Source of the DNA: Anodontia alba
Lineage: Eukaryota; Mollusca; Bivalvia; Lucinida; Lucinidae
Direction: 5' to 3'
DNA length: 64,000 nt
Assembly: GCA_964016985.1 (NCBI GenBank)
Contig: OZ024821.1
Span: forward strand, 91,068,093-91,132,092
The notes below the pieces were generated by a model. It did not search any database. It saw nothing but the letters and a program-made list of their open reading frames with translations, and was not told where the DNA came from. A program made the position numbers and the translations under genes. Below, in pieces: positions 47,555 through 58,499 of this stretch; positions within the stretch are counted from its first letter, which is position 1; each line of letters opens with the position of its first letter.

Positions 47555-48890
47555 CAAGGGATGTTCGAAATGAATTGCTTATTGTCCTCTAGCTCGATAT
47601 CTACGTGGGGCACGATAAAAACCAATACATACCTGTATAGGGCTATTCAATATCTACACAATGGTGTATAAATGTACATGTTAGACTAAGTGTAAGACAT
47701 AAAATTTGCCATTTGAATACACGCAGTCATAGACCACTGCAGTAAAAATGGTTGGTAGAAGCGTCGACAAAAAAGATGAAATATGGGCTTACATCAAAGC
47801 TCGCTCAAAACTTGGTTATTCTTTGAAGAAGCTGATGACTGAAATTTCTACTGCTTTTTGACCTTCTTGTGTGTCTTATGACACAGTTCGGCGGTGGAAA
47901 AAGAAATTTGAGTCTGGTGTAGAGTCCATCAAAAATGCACCGAAATCAGGTAGGCCAAAATCTGCATCTCGTAAAGAAATCGTTTCCAAAATAAAGGAAA
48001 TCATTGAAGGAGATGCCAGATTTACAGTTCGTGATATTGCACGAAAGGTAGGCATATCACTATCAATGGTTCACCTTATTTTGAAGAAGCATTTGACAGT
48101 CAGAAAGATTTCTGCTAGATGGGTGCCACATCTGTTGCCTGACGAGCAAAAGAGGCAATGGGTTAAAGTGGCCAAAAAGCTGCTTCAAATGTTTCCAAAA
48201 TATGACAAAAAGCAGTTTGCCAATGTCGTCACAGGTGATGAAACCCGTGTCCATTATTTTGAGCCCGTCAGAAAGGTTAGCAATAAGATCTGGGCCACTA
48301 AACACAGCAAATGCCCAATAATTGCCAAACGTTCTTTGAGTACAAAGGTTTTGTATGCAATCTTCTTCTCTGGTGAAGGAGTCGCAATAAAAGTGCCAGT
48401 GAAAAAGGGCAAAAGCATCACCGGAAAGTACTATAAAGACGTAGACTGAAGAAACTGAAAAAGTATTATCAGAAACGACGCCCTGCCACTGGTTTTAAAC
48501 ATGTGCGTCTTCTACATGACAATGCCCCAGCTCATACCTCCGCAATAGTTACGGCGTTTTTGAAGAAAGAAAATGTAACTGTTTTGCCTCACCCCCCGTA
48601 TTCCCCAGACCTTGCCCCATATGATTTCTTTTTGTTTCCGAAATTGAAAGCATTCCTTGCTGGGCGGAAATACCAGTCCCGACAGGCACTTGGATCTGCC
48701 ATTCATCAGTACCTTATTACTATGCCCAAATCAGCGTACCGTGACGCCTTCAAGAAGTGGATACATCGGCTTAACCTTTGCATTTCTAGCCACGGGGAGT
48801 ACTTCGAGGGCATGAAATGAGTACTTTTGGACTAACTTGAAATTTGAAGTCTCCAGATAGAAATAAGCAATTCATTTCGAACATCCCTCG
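47555..48890 (+). mobile_element. mariner transposon, complete with TIRs
   Basis: Terminal inverted repeats of about 29 bp (GGGATGTTCGAAATGAATTG...) at both ends with one mismatch, flanked by TA at 47553-47554 and 48891-48892. The length of 1336 bp is normal for mariner. It contains one transposase gene with two lesions. Insertion is in an intron of the host gene. Confidence 0.93.
47748..48820 (+). pseudogene. mariner transposase, D,D34D, one nonsense and one frameshift
   Basis: ATG at 47748 opens the frame; TGA at 47859-47861 interrupts it just before PSCVSYDTVRRWKKKF, probably a GGA to TGA change. The frame continues through helix-turn-helix segments (FTVRDIARKVGISLSMVH), WVPHLLPDEQK and the first Asp in VVTGDETRVHYFEP. 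About 48441-48450 has lost one base, shifting the frame. Downstream LLHDNAPAHTS and YSPDLAPYDFFLFPKLK carry the second and third Asp, with 34 residues between them, the mariner spacing. Stop at 48818-48820. Full length would be about 357 codons, normal. Catalytic residues are intact, so death is recent. Confidence 0.92.
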
Positions 48891-48949
48891 TATATTATTT
48901 TGGTTTTATTTCAGTGGATTATCAAACAGGATTATAAGGAAAAAATAGT

Positions 48950-49040
48950 CACTGGAGACTGGAGCCAGTCTAGGGGGATTCAAACAAAGGGCCTTATGAT
49001 CCAAAGTTGCAGAACTATCCACTCAGCCATTGGAAAATGG
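48950..49040 (-). repeat. tRNA-derived SINE head
   Basis: Minus strand reads TGGCTGAGTGGATAG (box-A-like) and GTTTGAATCCCC (box-B-like), about 35 bases apart. Cloverleaf stems are poor, so it is a SINE relic and not a tRNA gene. Confidence 0.55.
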
Positions 49041-49049
49041 TGTAACAGA

Positions 49050-49510
49050 AAGAGCCATGACTACTTACTAATACCAGTATCTCCTACTGGACTGGTGGCC
49101 AAGAACAGACATACAAACAAACAAAAAATAAATAAATAATCAACTTGCATACCTTTGGTGCTTATGGTAAACTGATTCTTTAGAGTTCTCTTAAGGCATT
49201 GTAAGCATTAAACAACCGTTAATTCTGATGATAACTCCAACATATTATGTAGATTTGTAGATTTGTGTATGTGTTTGTAAGTTGTGTGTAGAAACACAAA
49301 TAATTTCTATTCTGATATAATCTGTACATAGCCACCTATCAGAACCCCTGAACTTCTAAACAAATTCCAATAAAGCATACAAAAACTGCATTGGTAAACA
49401 GGAAATTGAAGGTAATGCTTCATATTATATTATATAATGATTCAGTGTGTTTTTGACAACTAATCATGAATACTGCAGACAATTTCTAGTTCATAACCTG
49501 ATCAAATTTA
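49050..49510. other. Gene-free intron stretch
   Basis: AT-rich, apparently unique. A short A/C/T-rich run (ACAAACAAACAAAAAATAAA) at about 49110-49138 could be the tail of a SINE. Confidence 0.45.
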
Positions 49511-49517
49511 ACTACAT

Positions 49518-49708
49518 GTAACTGTTTTAGCAGATTCAATATACAATATTCTGATATTTTTTGCTGAAAAAAATGTGTAGCTTTTGCACTGCAAAAGCTA
49601 CTCACATTTTTTTCAGCAAAAAAATTTCAGCATATTTGCGTATCACTCGATGTAAATTTTAATGAATCGTTAACTAACGACGTCGTTAGCTTTGAACAAC
49701 TGGGCCCT
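49518..49708. mobile_element. Hairpin MITE family F, left end truncated
   Basis: Starts inside the element (AACTGTTTTAGCAGATTC), core GTAGCTTTTGCACTGC, right end GAACAACTGGGCCC. Confidence 0.75.
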
Positions 49709-50109
49709 GGACAATTTCAGCGGAAGACAAATTGAAGACCATAAGCCGACTATATGGATCAGTGTGTATTTTGCTATATCCAACCTCAAAATGGTCACTA
49801 GAGCCTACTATACTGGTCCTGTGACTGCTAAGTGAGAATATCAAGCAGATTTGGCATGGGTAGCTGAAAACAGAGGTTCTTTTCAACCATGACAATGCTT
49901 ATGAACACTGCGTCCATAGTGGCCATGACTGCTATCCAGAAAGGTTGATTTAGTGGCCACAACTGCTATCCAGAAAAGTTGATTTGAACCTTTCAAACTA
50001 CCTCTCTGAGCCATCCCATGGGAGATGCCCAGTCTGACAAGAGCTTTGGCTGTTGTAGACATATAGTGGTGTATAGAAAAAGACCCCTGTCCATAGCTCC
50101 ATGTAAGGC

Positions 50110-50280
50110 CTTTTTTTTTTTTTCAACGAAAAATCATTTATGTTTTCTTATTTCTCCATGAAAACATATATTGTGGGTACTCATTAGAAGCACCACCGAG
50201 GCGCTTCTAATGAGTACCCACAATATATGTTTTCATGGAGAAATATGAAAAATATTCATGTTAAATACTCCCCTTATTTG
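50110..50280. repeat. Family E hairpin core, nearly perfect
   Basis: ATATTGTGGGTACTCATTAG... and complement around centre CACCACCGAGGCG; arms about 75 bp. Confidence 0.8.
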
Positions 50281-50687
50281 GAGCTATGCTTATCAGATTA
50301 TCTGGCTTAGCTAGCTGGTCTCAATCTTAACTGTTTGTTTAACTCGAAAGATTCCTATTTTTTTTTTTTATTGTGGCACTGCACACTCTGGTGGTTGTCA
50401 TTTTACTGCAGATAATGGCATCAAAAATGCTGGGTTCCACCTCCTGAGAGCCCAAGATAGAAACAGTCTACTCCACAATTCCTTGACTGTGTATTAACCC
50501 TTGCCATACCTCAGTTCAGTTATGTTGTAATGTTTCCCCATTAACTTGGTGAGGCACCACCTTCTGGTGTGAGGGTTATTTTCTAAATCTTTTTTTTCTA
50601 AACCCTGGTGAGAAATGTTGGTGAGGTTTATTTACAAGCCTGTACCCATAGACTCACTGTGTTCACTGAAGTATTTACACTGAATAT

Positions 50688-50861
50688 TAAATAAATTATG
50701 ATGCTATGCCCACTTTTAATTTTCAGTCAATCAAATAACTTGATCCAGGTTGTTGATACAAATTCACATACTTAATGCCAAACAGTGTAGATCCAGATCA
50801 AGCCAGCTGATCTGGATCTGAATTGTTTGGAAAGGCAGAGCATAACTAGGTTCAGTAGACT
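50688..50861 (-). mobile_element. Hairpin MITE family A, ends degraded
   Basis: AATAAATTATGATGCTATGCC ... AACTAGGTTCAGTAG; core CAGATCAAGCCAGCTGATC shortened. Confidence 0.7.
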
Positions 50862-51362
50862 ATACTGAAAAATAACCATGCTTGAACTACTAAAACTAAC
50901 CATGCTTGAATTACTAAAACTAAGTCCTTCCATCCTAAGGCCACAAACCTAATAAAACCTCATGTTTCATATTATTACACAGCTTTGATTTCAAATGCAT
51001 TTGGTCTGAAATATTAAAAAAACATATTAGATTTAAGGGATAAAGTATACAAAAAAATATTTATATAAGCTGTACAAGTAGTAAAACCTTCTACATGTAG
51101 TTTTCAGTGACATAGATCCTGCATAAATATTCAGGGATATTGTCAATACTGCCTAAAATACAATTTACTCCCAAGATCCTTAAACTGGCATTATGCAAGA
51201 AAAGAAATCACTTAAGATATCTCATGATACTTCTAACAATTCCACATCATTATCTGTCACACACTTGGGTTCCAATAAATGCCAAGAAGTTACCCAAAAC
51301 GATTGATGTTAAGAAAAGAGAAGAGACCCAAGGACAATTAACCACTAAATAGAACAAAAAAT

Positions 51363-51606
51363 AAGTGGCCAATGTGCCACTACCCAGTCAACTGAGTGAA
51401 ACAACCATTACATATCTACAGTTATGTTAATGTCCTAAAATTTCATATACCACAGTTTCTGACAAAATGGTATATGTAAACAGTCAAGTGGCCAATGTGC
51501 CACTACCCAGTCAACTGAGTGAACAGCCATTACATATCTGCAGTTATGTTAATGTCCTAAAATTTCATATACCAAAGTTTCTGACAAAATGGTATATGTA
51601 AACAGT
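51363..51606 (+). repeat. Tandem duplication, two 123-bp units
   Basis: AAGTGGCCAATGTGCCACTA at 51363 and again at 51486. The two units differ at only a few positions. Confidence 0.9.
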
Positions 51607-51689
51607 CAAACTTTTGTGATGCATCATTAAAATGGGAAAATAAGTAAATCAAATGTAGTATTTACTTTAAGTATTGAAATAAACAGGCC

Positions 51690-51850
51690 TAAACAAATGG
51701 TATAGATACATATCAGATATTGCAGAATGTGGCATCTGATCAGGATCTACATTGTCTGCTATTCATCAAAGTTTTAGAAGGATCAAGACATAAAAAACTT
51801 TTTGAGAGACATACAATAAGGAGTTACGGTGTCCCAATATTCATGTGATT
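51690..51850. mobile_element. Hairpin MITE family G
   Basis: CAGGCCTAAACAAATGGTAT; core ATTGCAGAATGTGGCATC; end GGTGTCCCAATATTCATG. Confidence 0.6.
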
Positions 51851-51999
51851 TCCGCATGCTAAAACTGAGCACTGGTAGGCTTCAGATGCCTATATCCATG
51901 CAAACTGATAAATGTTCTTTTAATGAAATCAATAAACTTAACCGCTATGCTCAGTAGACATACAGAGTTTGATCTGTTACCATTATAAATGTAAATATT

Positions 52000-52580
52000 G
52001 GGGACAGACAGGCCTGAGCAAGCTGTGTAGACCCAGATCTGACTGACAGGATTCAGAGGCCCATATCCAGACAAAGTGATGAATATTCACTTTTCTTAAA
52101 CCAACAAACTCAACTCCAGTGCTCAGTAAACCTGCAGAGTTAGATCTGTTACCATTATAACCCTAAATACTGGGACAGACAGGCCTGAGCAAACTGTGTA
52201 GATCCCATTCTGATATTAGATAATGCAGCATTTGATCAGGGCTTACACTGTTTACCACACATCAAGCTATTTTTAAACACATCAAAAGGTAGTATAATTT
52301 TTTTTTTTTTAAATGTTAGGACAAGTATGGTATTAACCCTTGTCCTGCTGAACCCGGATATACCCTGCCTTTGCAAACAGTGTAGATCCAGATCAGTTGG
52401 CTTCTGAAGAAGCCAACTGATCTGGATCTGCACTGTTTGTCATTCAGTATGTGAATTTATATTAACAACCTGGATCAAGTAATCTGATTGGCTGAAAATT
52501 GGAAGTGGGCGTGGCATCTTAATTTATTCAGCATGACAAGGGTTAAAGGAGTTATGGTGTCCCAATATTTAGTATAAATA
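52000..52580. mobile_element. Family G element carrying a nested family A element
   Basis: G sequence with two related 5' segments (about 51860-52030 and 52040-52200, local duplication), core near 52190-52260, then family A inserted at TTAA 52333, then G terminus GGAGTTATGGTGTCCCAATA. Confidence 0.7.
52337..52542 (+). mobile_element. Hairpin MITE family A, nested
   Basis: TTAA-CCCTTGTCCTGCTGAA ... TCAGCATGACAAGGG-TTAA, inserted between G halves (…CAAGTATGGTA | AGGAGTTATGG…). Confidence 0.9.
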
Positions 52581-52639
52581 GGGAATATCAGAAATCATCC
52601 AAGAGGCAGCTGATTCTGTAAAGTTATCAAATCTAATAC

Positions 52640-52686
52640 ATATTCATCAAAATCTGCTCTCTTATTTTCTAACGAACTGACAAAAT
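52640..52686 (-). CDS. Possible upstream exon of the host gene
   Basis: Acceptor TTATTCCACTAACTCAATTTTAG and donor GAATAT|GTATTA. It codes FVSSLENKRADFDEY. Two leading bases fit the A left by 54849-54934, and phase 0 at the end fits 46773-46811. The donor is weak. The frame stays open to 52598, so the exon may extend lower. Confidence 0.45.
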
Positions 52687-52974
52687 CTAAAATTGAGTTA
52701 GTGGAATAAGATCCAGAAAGACTCAATATGCAAGGAAAAGAAATCATTTCAGTGTTTTTCAAACTGACATTCTAAGCCACTACGGATCTTATTTCTATCA
52801 ACTGGTAAATCAAATTAAAGGAGGCGTACCACGTGAAAATATGCCTTCAGTCATGCATATGCATGCAGACAGCTCAGGTTTAGATCAGCCTGTGCATCCA
52901 TGCAGTCTGATCAAGGCATTCACCATATGCTTACAGTCATTTTATACTGTAGCATAGCTGCAGATAAGGCATTT

Positions 52975-53100
52975 TTTTAAACAGAATTTTTTTTTTTCTT
53001 ATTTCGGCATGAAAACATATGTTGTGGGTATTCATATGTTTTCATAGAGAAATAAGAAAAATATTTACCTGATATCCTCTTGTCTGGAGATACGCTGCAG
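52975..53100. repeat. Family E hairpin, core deleted
   Basis: GGCATGAAAACATATGTTGTGGG ends directly against CATATGTTTTCATAGAG; most of both arms is lost. Confidence 0.55.
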
Positions 53101-53244
53101 ACTATGTCAAAGTATGGAAAAGGCCCATATCAGATTATGTAGCTTCACCGGCTACTCTCTGAATCATTACTGTTTGCATGTCCCAAAGATATTTTTTCTT
53201 ATGGTAAGGCTCAAATACATTCAAGTTTAATTGGTTCATTTGGA

Positions 53245-53535
53245 TTTGATTGATTGAGTTGGGGTTTAACGACACGTCAACCCTTGTGGGTCATTTTGTG
53301 TCGTCTCCCAGAGAAAGGGAGAAAAGAGACAGAAGAGATAGCAAAAGAGACGAAAGAGAGGGACAGGGAAGAAAGAGGAACAGGAATGAAAGTGAAGAAA
53401 CAGAAGAAATAAAAACATCACCTCCCTACCCTTACCTGCTACAAGTATAGCAGGCCTTGCCCAACTATAAGCCAATATCAGCTGGACGCCCCGGTGACAA
53501 AAGATACATGACACCTTCGCACCACCCTACCACCC
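53245..53535. repeat. Dispersed repeat with SINE-like tail
   Basis: Starts GAGTTGGGGTTTAACGACAC, related to the SINE tail motif (GTTGAGGTTTTACAGCCC). A purine-rich middle and GCTACAAGTATAGCAGGCC follow. Pieces of the same repeat flank the M element at 18978-19220. Confidence 0.55.
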
Positions 53536-53810
53536 TGAGGTTCATTTGGAATCATGTCATGCCAGAAATATTTTGTTACTGAATATTACAAGGTGGTTTC
53601 TAAATGTGAGGTGTGCCATTACCTCTGACTGGGTCAGGATGGCCATGATTTATATGTAACTTCACTTCCAGTTGAGTACACACACATACGCATGTATGCA
53701 TGTACATGCAGGCATGTATGCATGCACATGCAGGCCCAAACACACCAGTTTTTTTTTTTTTTTTTTTTTCATTTTTTTTTTTTATTTTCCTGGTGGCTCA
53801 TTAATGAATT

Positions 53811-54613
53811 ACCATATTTGACCTAATTAACACACATACACTCATGTAGCACACAGTCAAGCAATTTCTGAACCTTCAGATTACAGTCTGTACTTTTCAT
53901 CCACTTCTTTATAAAACTGTATGTTGTTAGTACTCATCTGAATTGCCTCAACTTTCTTCGTAAAAGCATGTTGTGAGTACTCAATTGAATTGCCTCTCTA
54001 AGTCAAGGCAATTCAAATAAGTACCAACAACATAATTATGATTTTATTAAGAAAATCAGAAAAAAAGAAAATATTGCAAAAGTATCATTTAATACCATAT
54101 TCAACCTAATTACGACACATATCCAAATAAGCGCAGTCAAGCAATTCCTTAGTCTTCAGATTACAGCCAGTGTACTTTTTGTCTACTTCTTTATAAAGGC
54201 ATATGTTGAGGGTACCCATTTGAATTACACTGACTTGTTAATGCAATTCAAATGAATACCCAGAACATATGCTTTTATAAAGACAATTACAAAAAAAAAA
54301 AACAAAAAAAAAAACAAAAAAAAAAAACACAAAAAAAACACAAAAACATTGCATAAGCATCATTATACAGATGCTTCGCGGATATATTTTTTTAAGTGTA
54401 CCCCTCAGTATAGATGAATACATATTTTACTACAAGTTTTCCCAGTAATTTTGGAAAAACCTAAGTACATGGTGCAGTAATTAGGTCGAATATGGTACTT
54501 CTTTCATGAAGTCCTCTGCTGCACTGCCCGTATTATGTATATTTTTACAATATACTTTTCCAATAGCTTTGAAAAACCTTGCACACAGTGCAGTAATTAG
54601 ATCAAATATGGTA
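53811..54613. mobile_element. MITE family L, outer copy
   Basis: ACCATATTTGACCTAATTAA at left, ...TAATTAGATCAAATATGGTA at right. It contains a family E-like hairpin near 53930-54040 and is split by a second L copy. Confidence 0.72.
54093..54497. mobile_element. MITE family L, inner copy
   Basis: TACCATATTCAACCTAATTA ... TAATTAGGTCGAATATGGTA. Internal hairpin ATATGTTGAGGGTACCC. An A-rich run with scattered C (54290-54345) lies inside. Confidence 0.75.
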
Positions 54614-54660
54614 TTTTATTTAGCAATTATAACTAAACAATATTTGTTACCAAACCAACA

Positions 54661-54714
54661 ACACAGACACACACACACAGACACACACAGACACACACAC
54701 ACACACACACACAT
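54661..54714. repeat. (AC)n microsatellite
   Basis: ACACAC run followed by poly(T). Confidence 0.95.
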
Positions 54715-54848
54715 TTTTTTTTTCTTTTTTCCTGGTAGCTCACTAATGATGTCAATTATTATATTCAGCTATTATAACTGATCAATAATTGTTCTCCAAC
54801 CATCAACAGAAGCAGTTACATAATTACAAAATACTGTATCACATTTAC

Positions 54849-54934
54849 TTGACATTTTGTCTCTAATCAACAAAAAATTCAGCTTCTTCTCACTAAACCA
54901 CTCTTGACATTTAAATATCATTAGTAGCATTAAA
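54849..54934 (-). CDS. Possible upstream exon of the host gene
   Basis: Donor GTCAA|GTAAATG is strong; acceptor CAATATGTTGGATTCAG has a weak pyrimidine tract. It codes LMLLMIFKCQEWFSEKKLNF then LLIRDKMS. One trailing A joins 52640-52686. This is the most upstream segment in the phase-compatible chain; no start codon was located. Confidence 0.4.
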
Positions 54935-55125
54935 CTGAATCCAACATATTGATTTGTTAAACCCAAATGTCAGATGTTCATTTCAATTTTCATAAATTCT
55001 ATTCAAGAATATACAGGTTCTATCAAACTAAAAGTGTCTTCATGTGTCTAAAGCAAAGGCCTAGATCAACATGGGCATTCTTGCAGTCTTATCAATGTCT
55101 TTACCCACTATATTTTAACCCTTAA

Positions 55126-55296
55126 CCCTTAAAGCGCCAAGCAAAATTTGTAGCAGACAACAGTCAATTTTTTCATTTTTTTTTTTCAGAGAAAAGCAGA
55201 CGATTCACATGAAATGTCAAGACTTGTTTTCTCTGAAAAATAAAACAAAATAAAAAAAAATGTCGTCTGCTGCAGTTGTGATTGGCGCTTTAAGGG
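55126..55296. mobile_element. Hairpin MITE family C, best copy
   Basis: TTAA-CCCTTAAAGCGCCAAGC ... GTGATTGGCGCTTTAAGGG-TTAA. Core arms CAGAGAAAA...GACGATTCACATGAAATG shortened. Use as the family C terminus reference. Confidence 0.88.
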
Positions 55297-55300
55297 TTAA

Positions 55301-55552
55301 ATTGCTAAGCAAAATTGTAGCAGAGGACATTCTAATTTTATCATTAGTTTTCTAAGCTTGAGATTTCATGTGAATTGTCTGCCTAAAATAAGATTTGGCA
55401 TTTTATATGAATTGTCTTCCTAAACCAAGACTTGGCATTTCATGAGAGTTGTCTGCTGGGCAGACAATTCACAGGAAATATCAAGCCTTATTTTCTTTAA
55501 AAAAAAAATACAAAAAAAAAATTTCTGCTGCACTCTGATTAGCACTTAAAGG
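55301..55552. mobile_element. Hairpin MITE family C, adjacent diverged copy
   Basis: TTGCTAAGCAAAATTGTAGC ... GATTAGCACTTAAAGG-TTAA. Shares the TTAA with the previous copy (tandem insertion). Core segment TTGGCATTTCATG repeated. Confidence 0.7.
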
Positions 55553-55627
55553 TTAAAATATATCAGGCCCTGTCAAAATGGTGTGGATGGGCAAGATTAT
55601 GTGACTATGTGCCCAGGGTGTGTGCAT

Positions 55628-55950
55628 TTCACATACTGTATTTACCCTTTGTTTTGGGACAGACAGGCCTGAGCAAATAGAGTAGACCCAGATCAGACAT
55701 TACAGAATGTGGCACCTAATCAGTGTCTACACTGTTTGTCACTCATTCAGTAGTTTTTAGACACATCAAATAGCAAACAATGTAGAACCAGATGAGACGC
55801 AGCAGAATGCAGTGTCTCATCAGGGTCTATGCTGTTTGCCACTCATTCAGTAATTTTTACACACAACATCAGGTAGTAAATTCTACATGTTCAAATTTTA
55901 GAACAAGTATGGTAAGAAGTTGTGATGTCCAAATACTTAGGGTAAATACT
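55628..55950. mobile_element. Hairpin MITE family G with duplicated core
   Basis: ACTGTATTTACCC... to ...AGGGTAAATACTGT. Two core hairpins follow each other (about 55670-55740 and 55768-55840), separated by the same CACTCATTCAGTA spacer. Confidence 0.75.
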
Positions 55951-56209
55951 GTAAAAGATGTGTTCAAATTGCAGGATAAGTAAGATAATGGGTTAAGGTA
56001 GTCCAATAATTAGGGCAGATAAGGTACTTTTCATTTGAATGCATTTAAAAAATAAATTGCAGTACCTGGTTGGTTTATTGATTTTTATGAAAATAAATAT
56101 TCAGCATACTGCAGAAAACATTTACAGGAAAAAAAAATACAGAAAAAAAAAGAAAAAGGATTTATTCTGAAAATAGGACTTGGAAGTTCATTTCAATCAG
56201 CTTTCATTC

Positions 56210-56432
56210 TAGCTCTAAGCAAATGTAGCAGACAACAATCTGATTTTTTTATTCTTCTTCTTCTTCTTATTTTTTTTTTTTTTTTTTTTTTTGAGAAAAT
56301 AAGACTTGACATTTCATGTGAACCATCTGCTAGGCAGATGATTTACATGAAAAGTCAAGTCTTATTTTCTCTGAAAAATATTAACAAACTATTTCAAAAT
56401 GTTGTCTGCTGCAGTTGTGACTGGCACTTTAC
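56210..56432. mobile_element. Hairpin MITE family C, degraded
   Basis: CTCTAAGCAAATGTAGCAGA ... GTGACTGGCACTTTA. Core ACTTGACATTTCATGTGAAC / ATGAAAAGTCAAGTC. Confidence 0.65.
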
Positions 56433-56469
56433 CATTAAAAATGATGCTGTATTTAATCAAAATATTGGG

Positions 56470-56665
56470 GCACCCTACCTCCTTGTCACAGTTGTTCTGA
56501 AAAATAGACCGTCCATTTCACCACCTGCTGATGTATCCAAAGATCTGCAGGATGACTGGCAAACAGTGCAGACACAGATCATATGCCACATTGTGGCATC
56601 TGATCTAGGTCTACACTGTTTGCTCAGACCTGTCTGTCCCAATACTTAGGGAAAATACAGTAAGT
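56470..56665. mobile_element. Hairpin MITE family G
   Basis: Core GGCAAACAGTGCAGACACAG with centre GCCACATTGTGGC; end CCAATACTTAGGGAAAATAC. Confidence 0.65.
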
Positions 56666-57439
56666 AATTTTCATAAAATAATTGCAATATGTTTTTCTGC
56701 CTGATTTCACCTGCAACAGAGTAAAATTTAAAGTTACTCAAAAGGTGTGTGAGTGACTGAGGTATGTTTTCCTATGTTTCCATGGTAACATGTTAGAAAG
56801 TGATTTCTAATAATCTAGCTGATATAAAAATTGAGAGACAGTACTTTGGGAGGCTGACTGCTGTGATAAAAATAGAATAAAAGTAATAAAAACAGCAGCA
56901 AGCAGGGGTAAATTATTTATATTTTTCTACAGAACAGAACAGAACTACTTCTCAGGCCACATGCAGGAGGCATAAGAGAAGAAAAAAAACAAAAAAGTAC
57001 TTGCCTCCAGGATTTTAATGCTTTCTGAAGAAGTACATAATGTATGTTTTTTTGTTTTTTTTTACTTCTTTCTTCTTACAAAGCCTTTCAGAAACTAGCA
57101 AAGATCTAACACTTAAAGAGTTAATCACAACTGCAACAGATGACATTTTGATTTGTGTGCATGCGTGCATGCGTGTGTGGTGCGTGTGTGTTTTCTGAGA
57201 AATATGACATTTCATTTCAAGTGAATCATCTGTCTAAAATCATTCTGAGATTTTTTTTTTATTTGTGCAAATCAGATTTGATTAACATTTAGCATTCTCT
57301 GGGCAAATTCAATAGACATCCAACTGATGATGTTTTTTATTTTTTATTTTTTTTTTGTTTGTTTTGTTTTCTTATTCTTAATCCTGGGTCTATAATGAGT
57401 TATCTACCAGATACAATGTTTACTTTGATATAGAACAGA

Positions 57440-57705
57440 CTTAGTACTGGCACATTATGGGCAAATTTGGCAGATGACAAATTGATCATTTCTTATTTTT
57501 CCCAGTGTAGGAAATAGGATTTGACATTTCATGCTGGTAAATAGGATTTGACATTAACACTTAGAGAAAAAACAAAAGAAAAAAGGATTTGACATTTCAT
57601 ACAAACTATCTCCAAATGATATGTGAAATCCTATTTTCTCAAATCTGGAAAAATAAGAAAAATATTTCAAAATGTGTTGTTGAAAGTTTTACCCTGCATG
57701 CTAAG
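57440..57705. mobile_element. Hairpin MITE family D, rearranged
   Basis: GGCAAATTTGGCAGATGAC ... TACCCTGCATGCTAAGGC-TTAA. GGATTTGACATTTCAT occurs three times, so the core was locally duplicated. Confidence 0.65.
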
Positions 57706-57711
57706 GCTTAA

Positions 57712-57911
57712 CCCTTGTCATGCTGAATAAATTAAGATGCCACACCCACTTCTAATTTCCAGCCAATCAGATTACTTGATCCAAGTTGTTGATACAAATT
57801 CACATACTTAATGGCAAACAGTGCAGATCCAGATCAGTTGACTTCTTCAGAAGCCAACTGATCTGGATCTACACTGTTTGCAAAGGCAGGGTATATGCGG
57901 GTTCAGCAGGA
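57712..57911 (-). mobile_element. Hairpin MITE family A
   Basis: TTAA-CCCTTGTCATGCTGAA ... GTTCAGCAGG; last bases of the right end lost. Inserted at the TTAA end of a D copy. Confidence 0.82.
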
Positions 57912-58169
57912 TTAATAGCTCATAATATACTGGGCTATTGTGATCACTTGCCATCTGTCTTCCATCCATAATCATTTTTAGATGACTACTGGGCTAATTT
58001 TCACCAAACTTAATGCAGAGCCTGCTGTGGCTATGAGCCAAAACTATTAAGAGTATCCACAAGTTTTGATGCAAAAAAAAATAAAAAAAAAAAAATATGA
58101 AAACTATTTTTTGAATATGCTTTACAACTATATATCCTTGGTTAGTTTATGGCATGAGGCGCCTGGCAT

Positions 58170-58455
58170 TTATCCTGAGCATTCAGGCAGACAGGACTGA
58201 GCAAACAGAATAGACCTAGATCAGATGTTACAGAGTCTATATTGAGTCTAAAACCCTTCAGTAATTCATGATGGTTACTTGTAGGCATTCTTCTTGCTAA
58301 ATGGAGTGAACAATATAAACCATGTGTCCTCCTAGGAAGTTGATACACAATGGAAGAAGAAGTGTTTGCCACTCGTCAAGCAATTTTAGACCCATCCTGA
58401 GGTAGAATAATCATGTTCAAATTTTAGGACAAGTATGGTAATGAGTTAAGCCAAA
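58170..58455. mobile_element. Hairpin MITE family G, interrupted
   Basis: CAGGCAGACAGGACTGAGCAA at left; TTTTAGGACAAGTATGGTAA at right; core pushed apart by about 130 bp of other sequence (58240-58360). Confidence 0.55.
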
Positions 58456-58499
58456 TTGTCTGAATACATAGTTACAGATAAGGTGCTATATTCAACCCT

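Noticed and set aside
48950..49040. Possible tRNA-Leu/Ser gene
   Set aside because: Box-like motifs only; acceptor and anticodon stems do not pair convincingly.
57022..57045. 24-bp microexon candidate (acceptor TACTTCTTCAG, donor GGCAA|GTACTT)
   Set aside because: Splice motifs are good, but the phase cannot join the next exon-like segment at 54849-54934 without an unseen exon.
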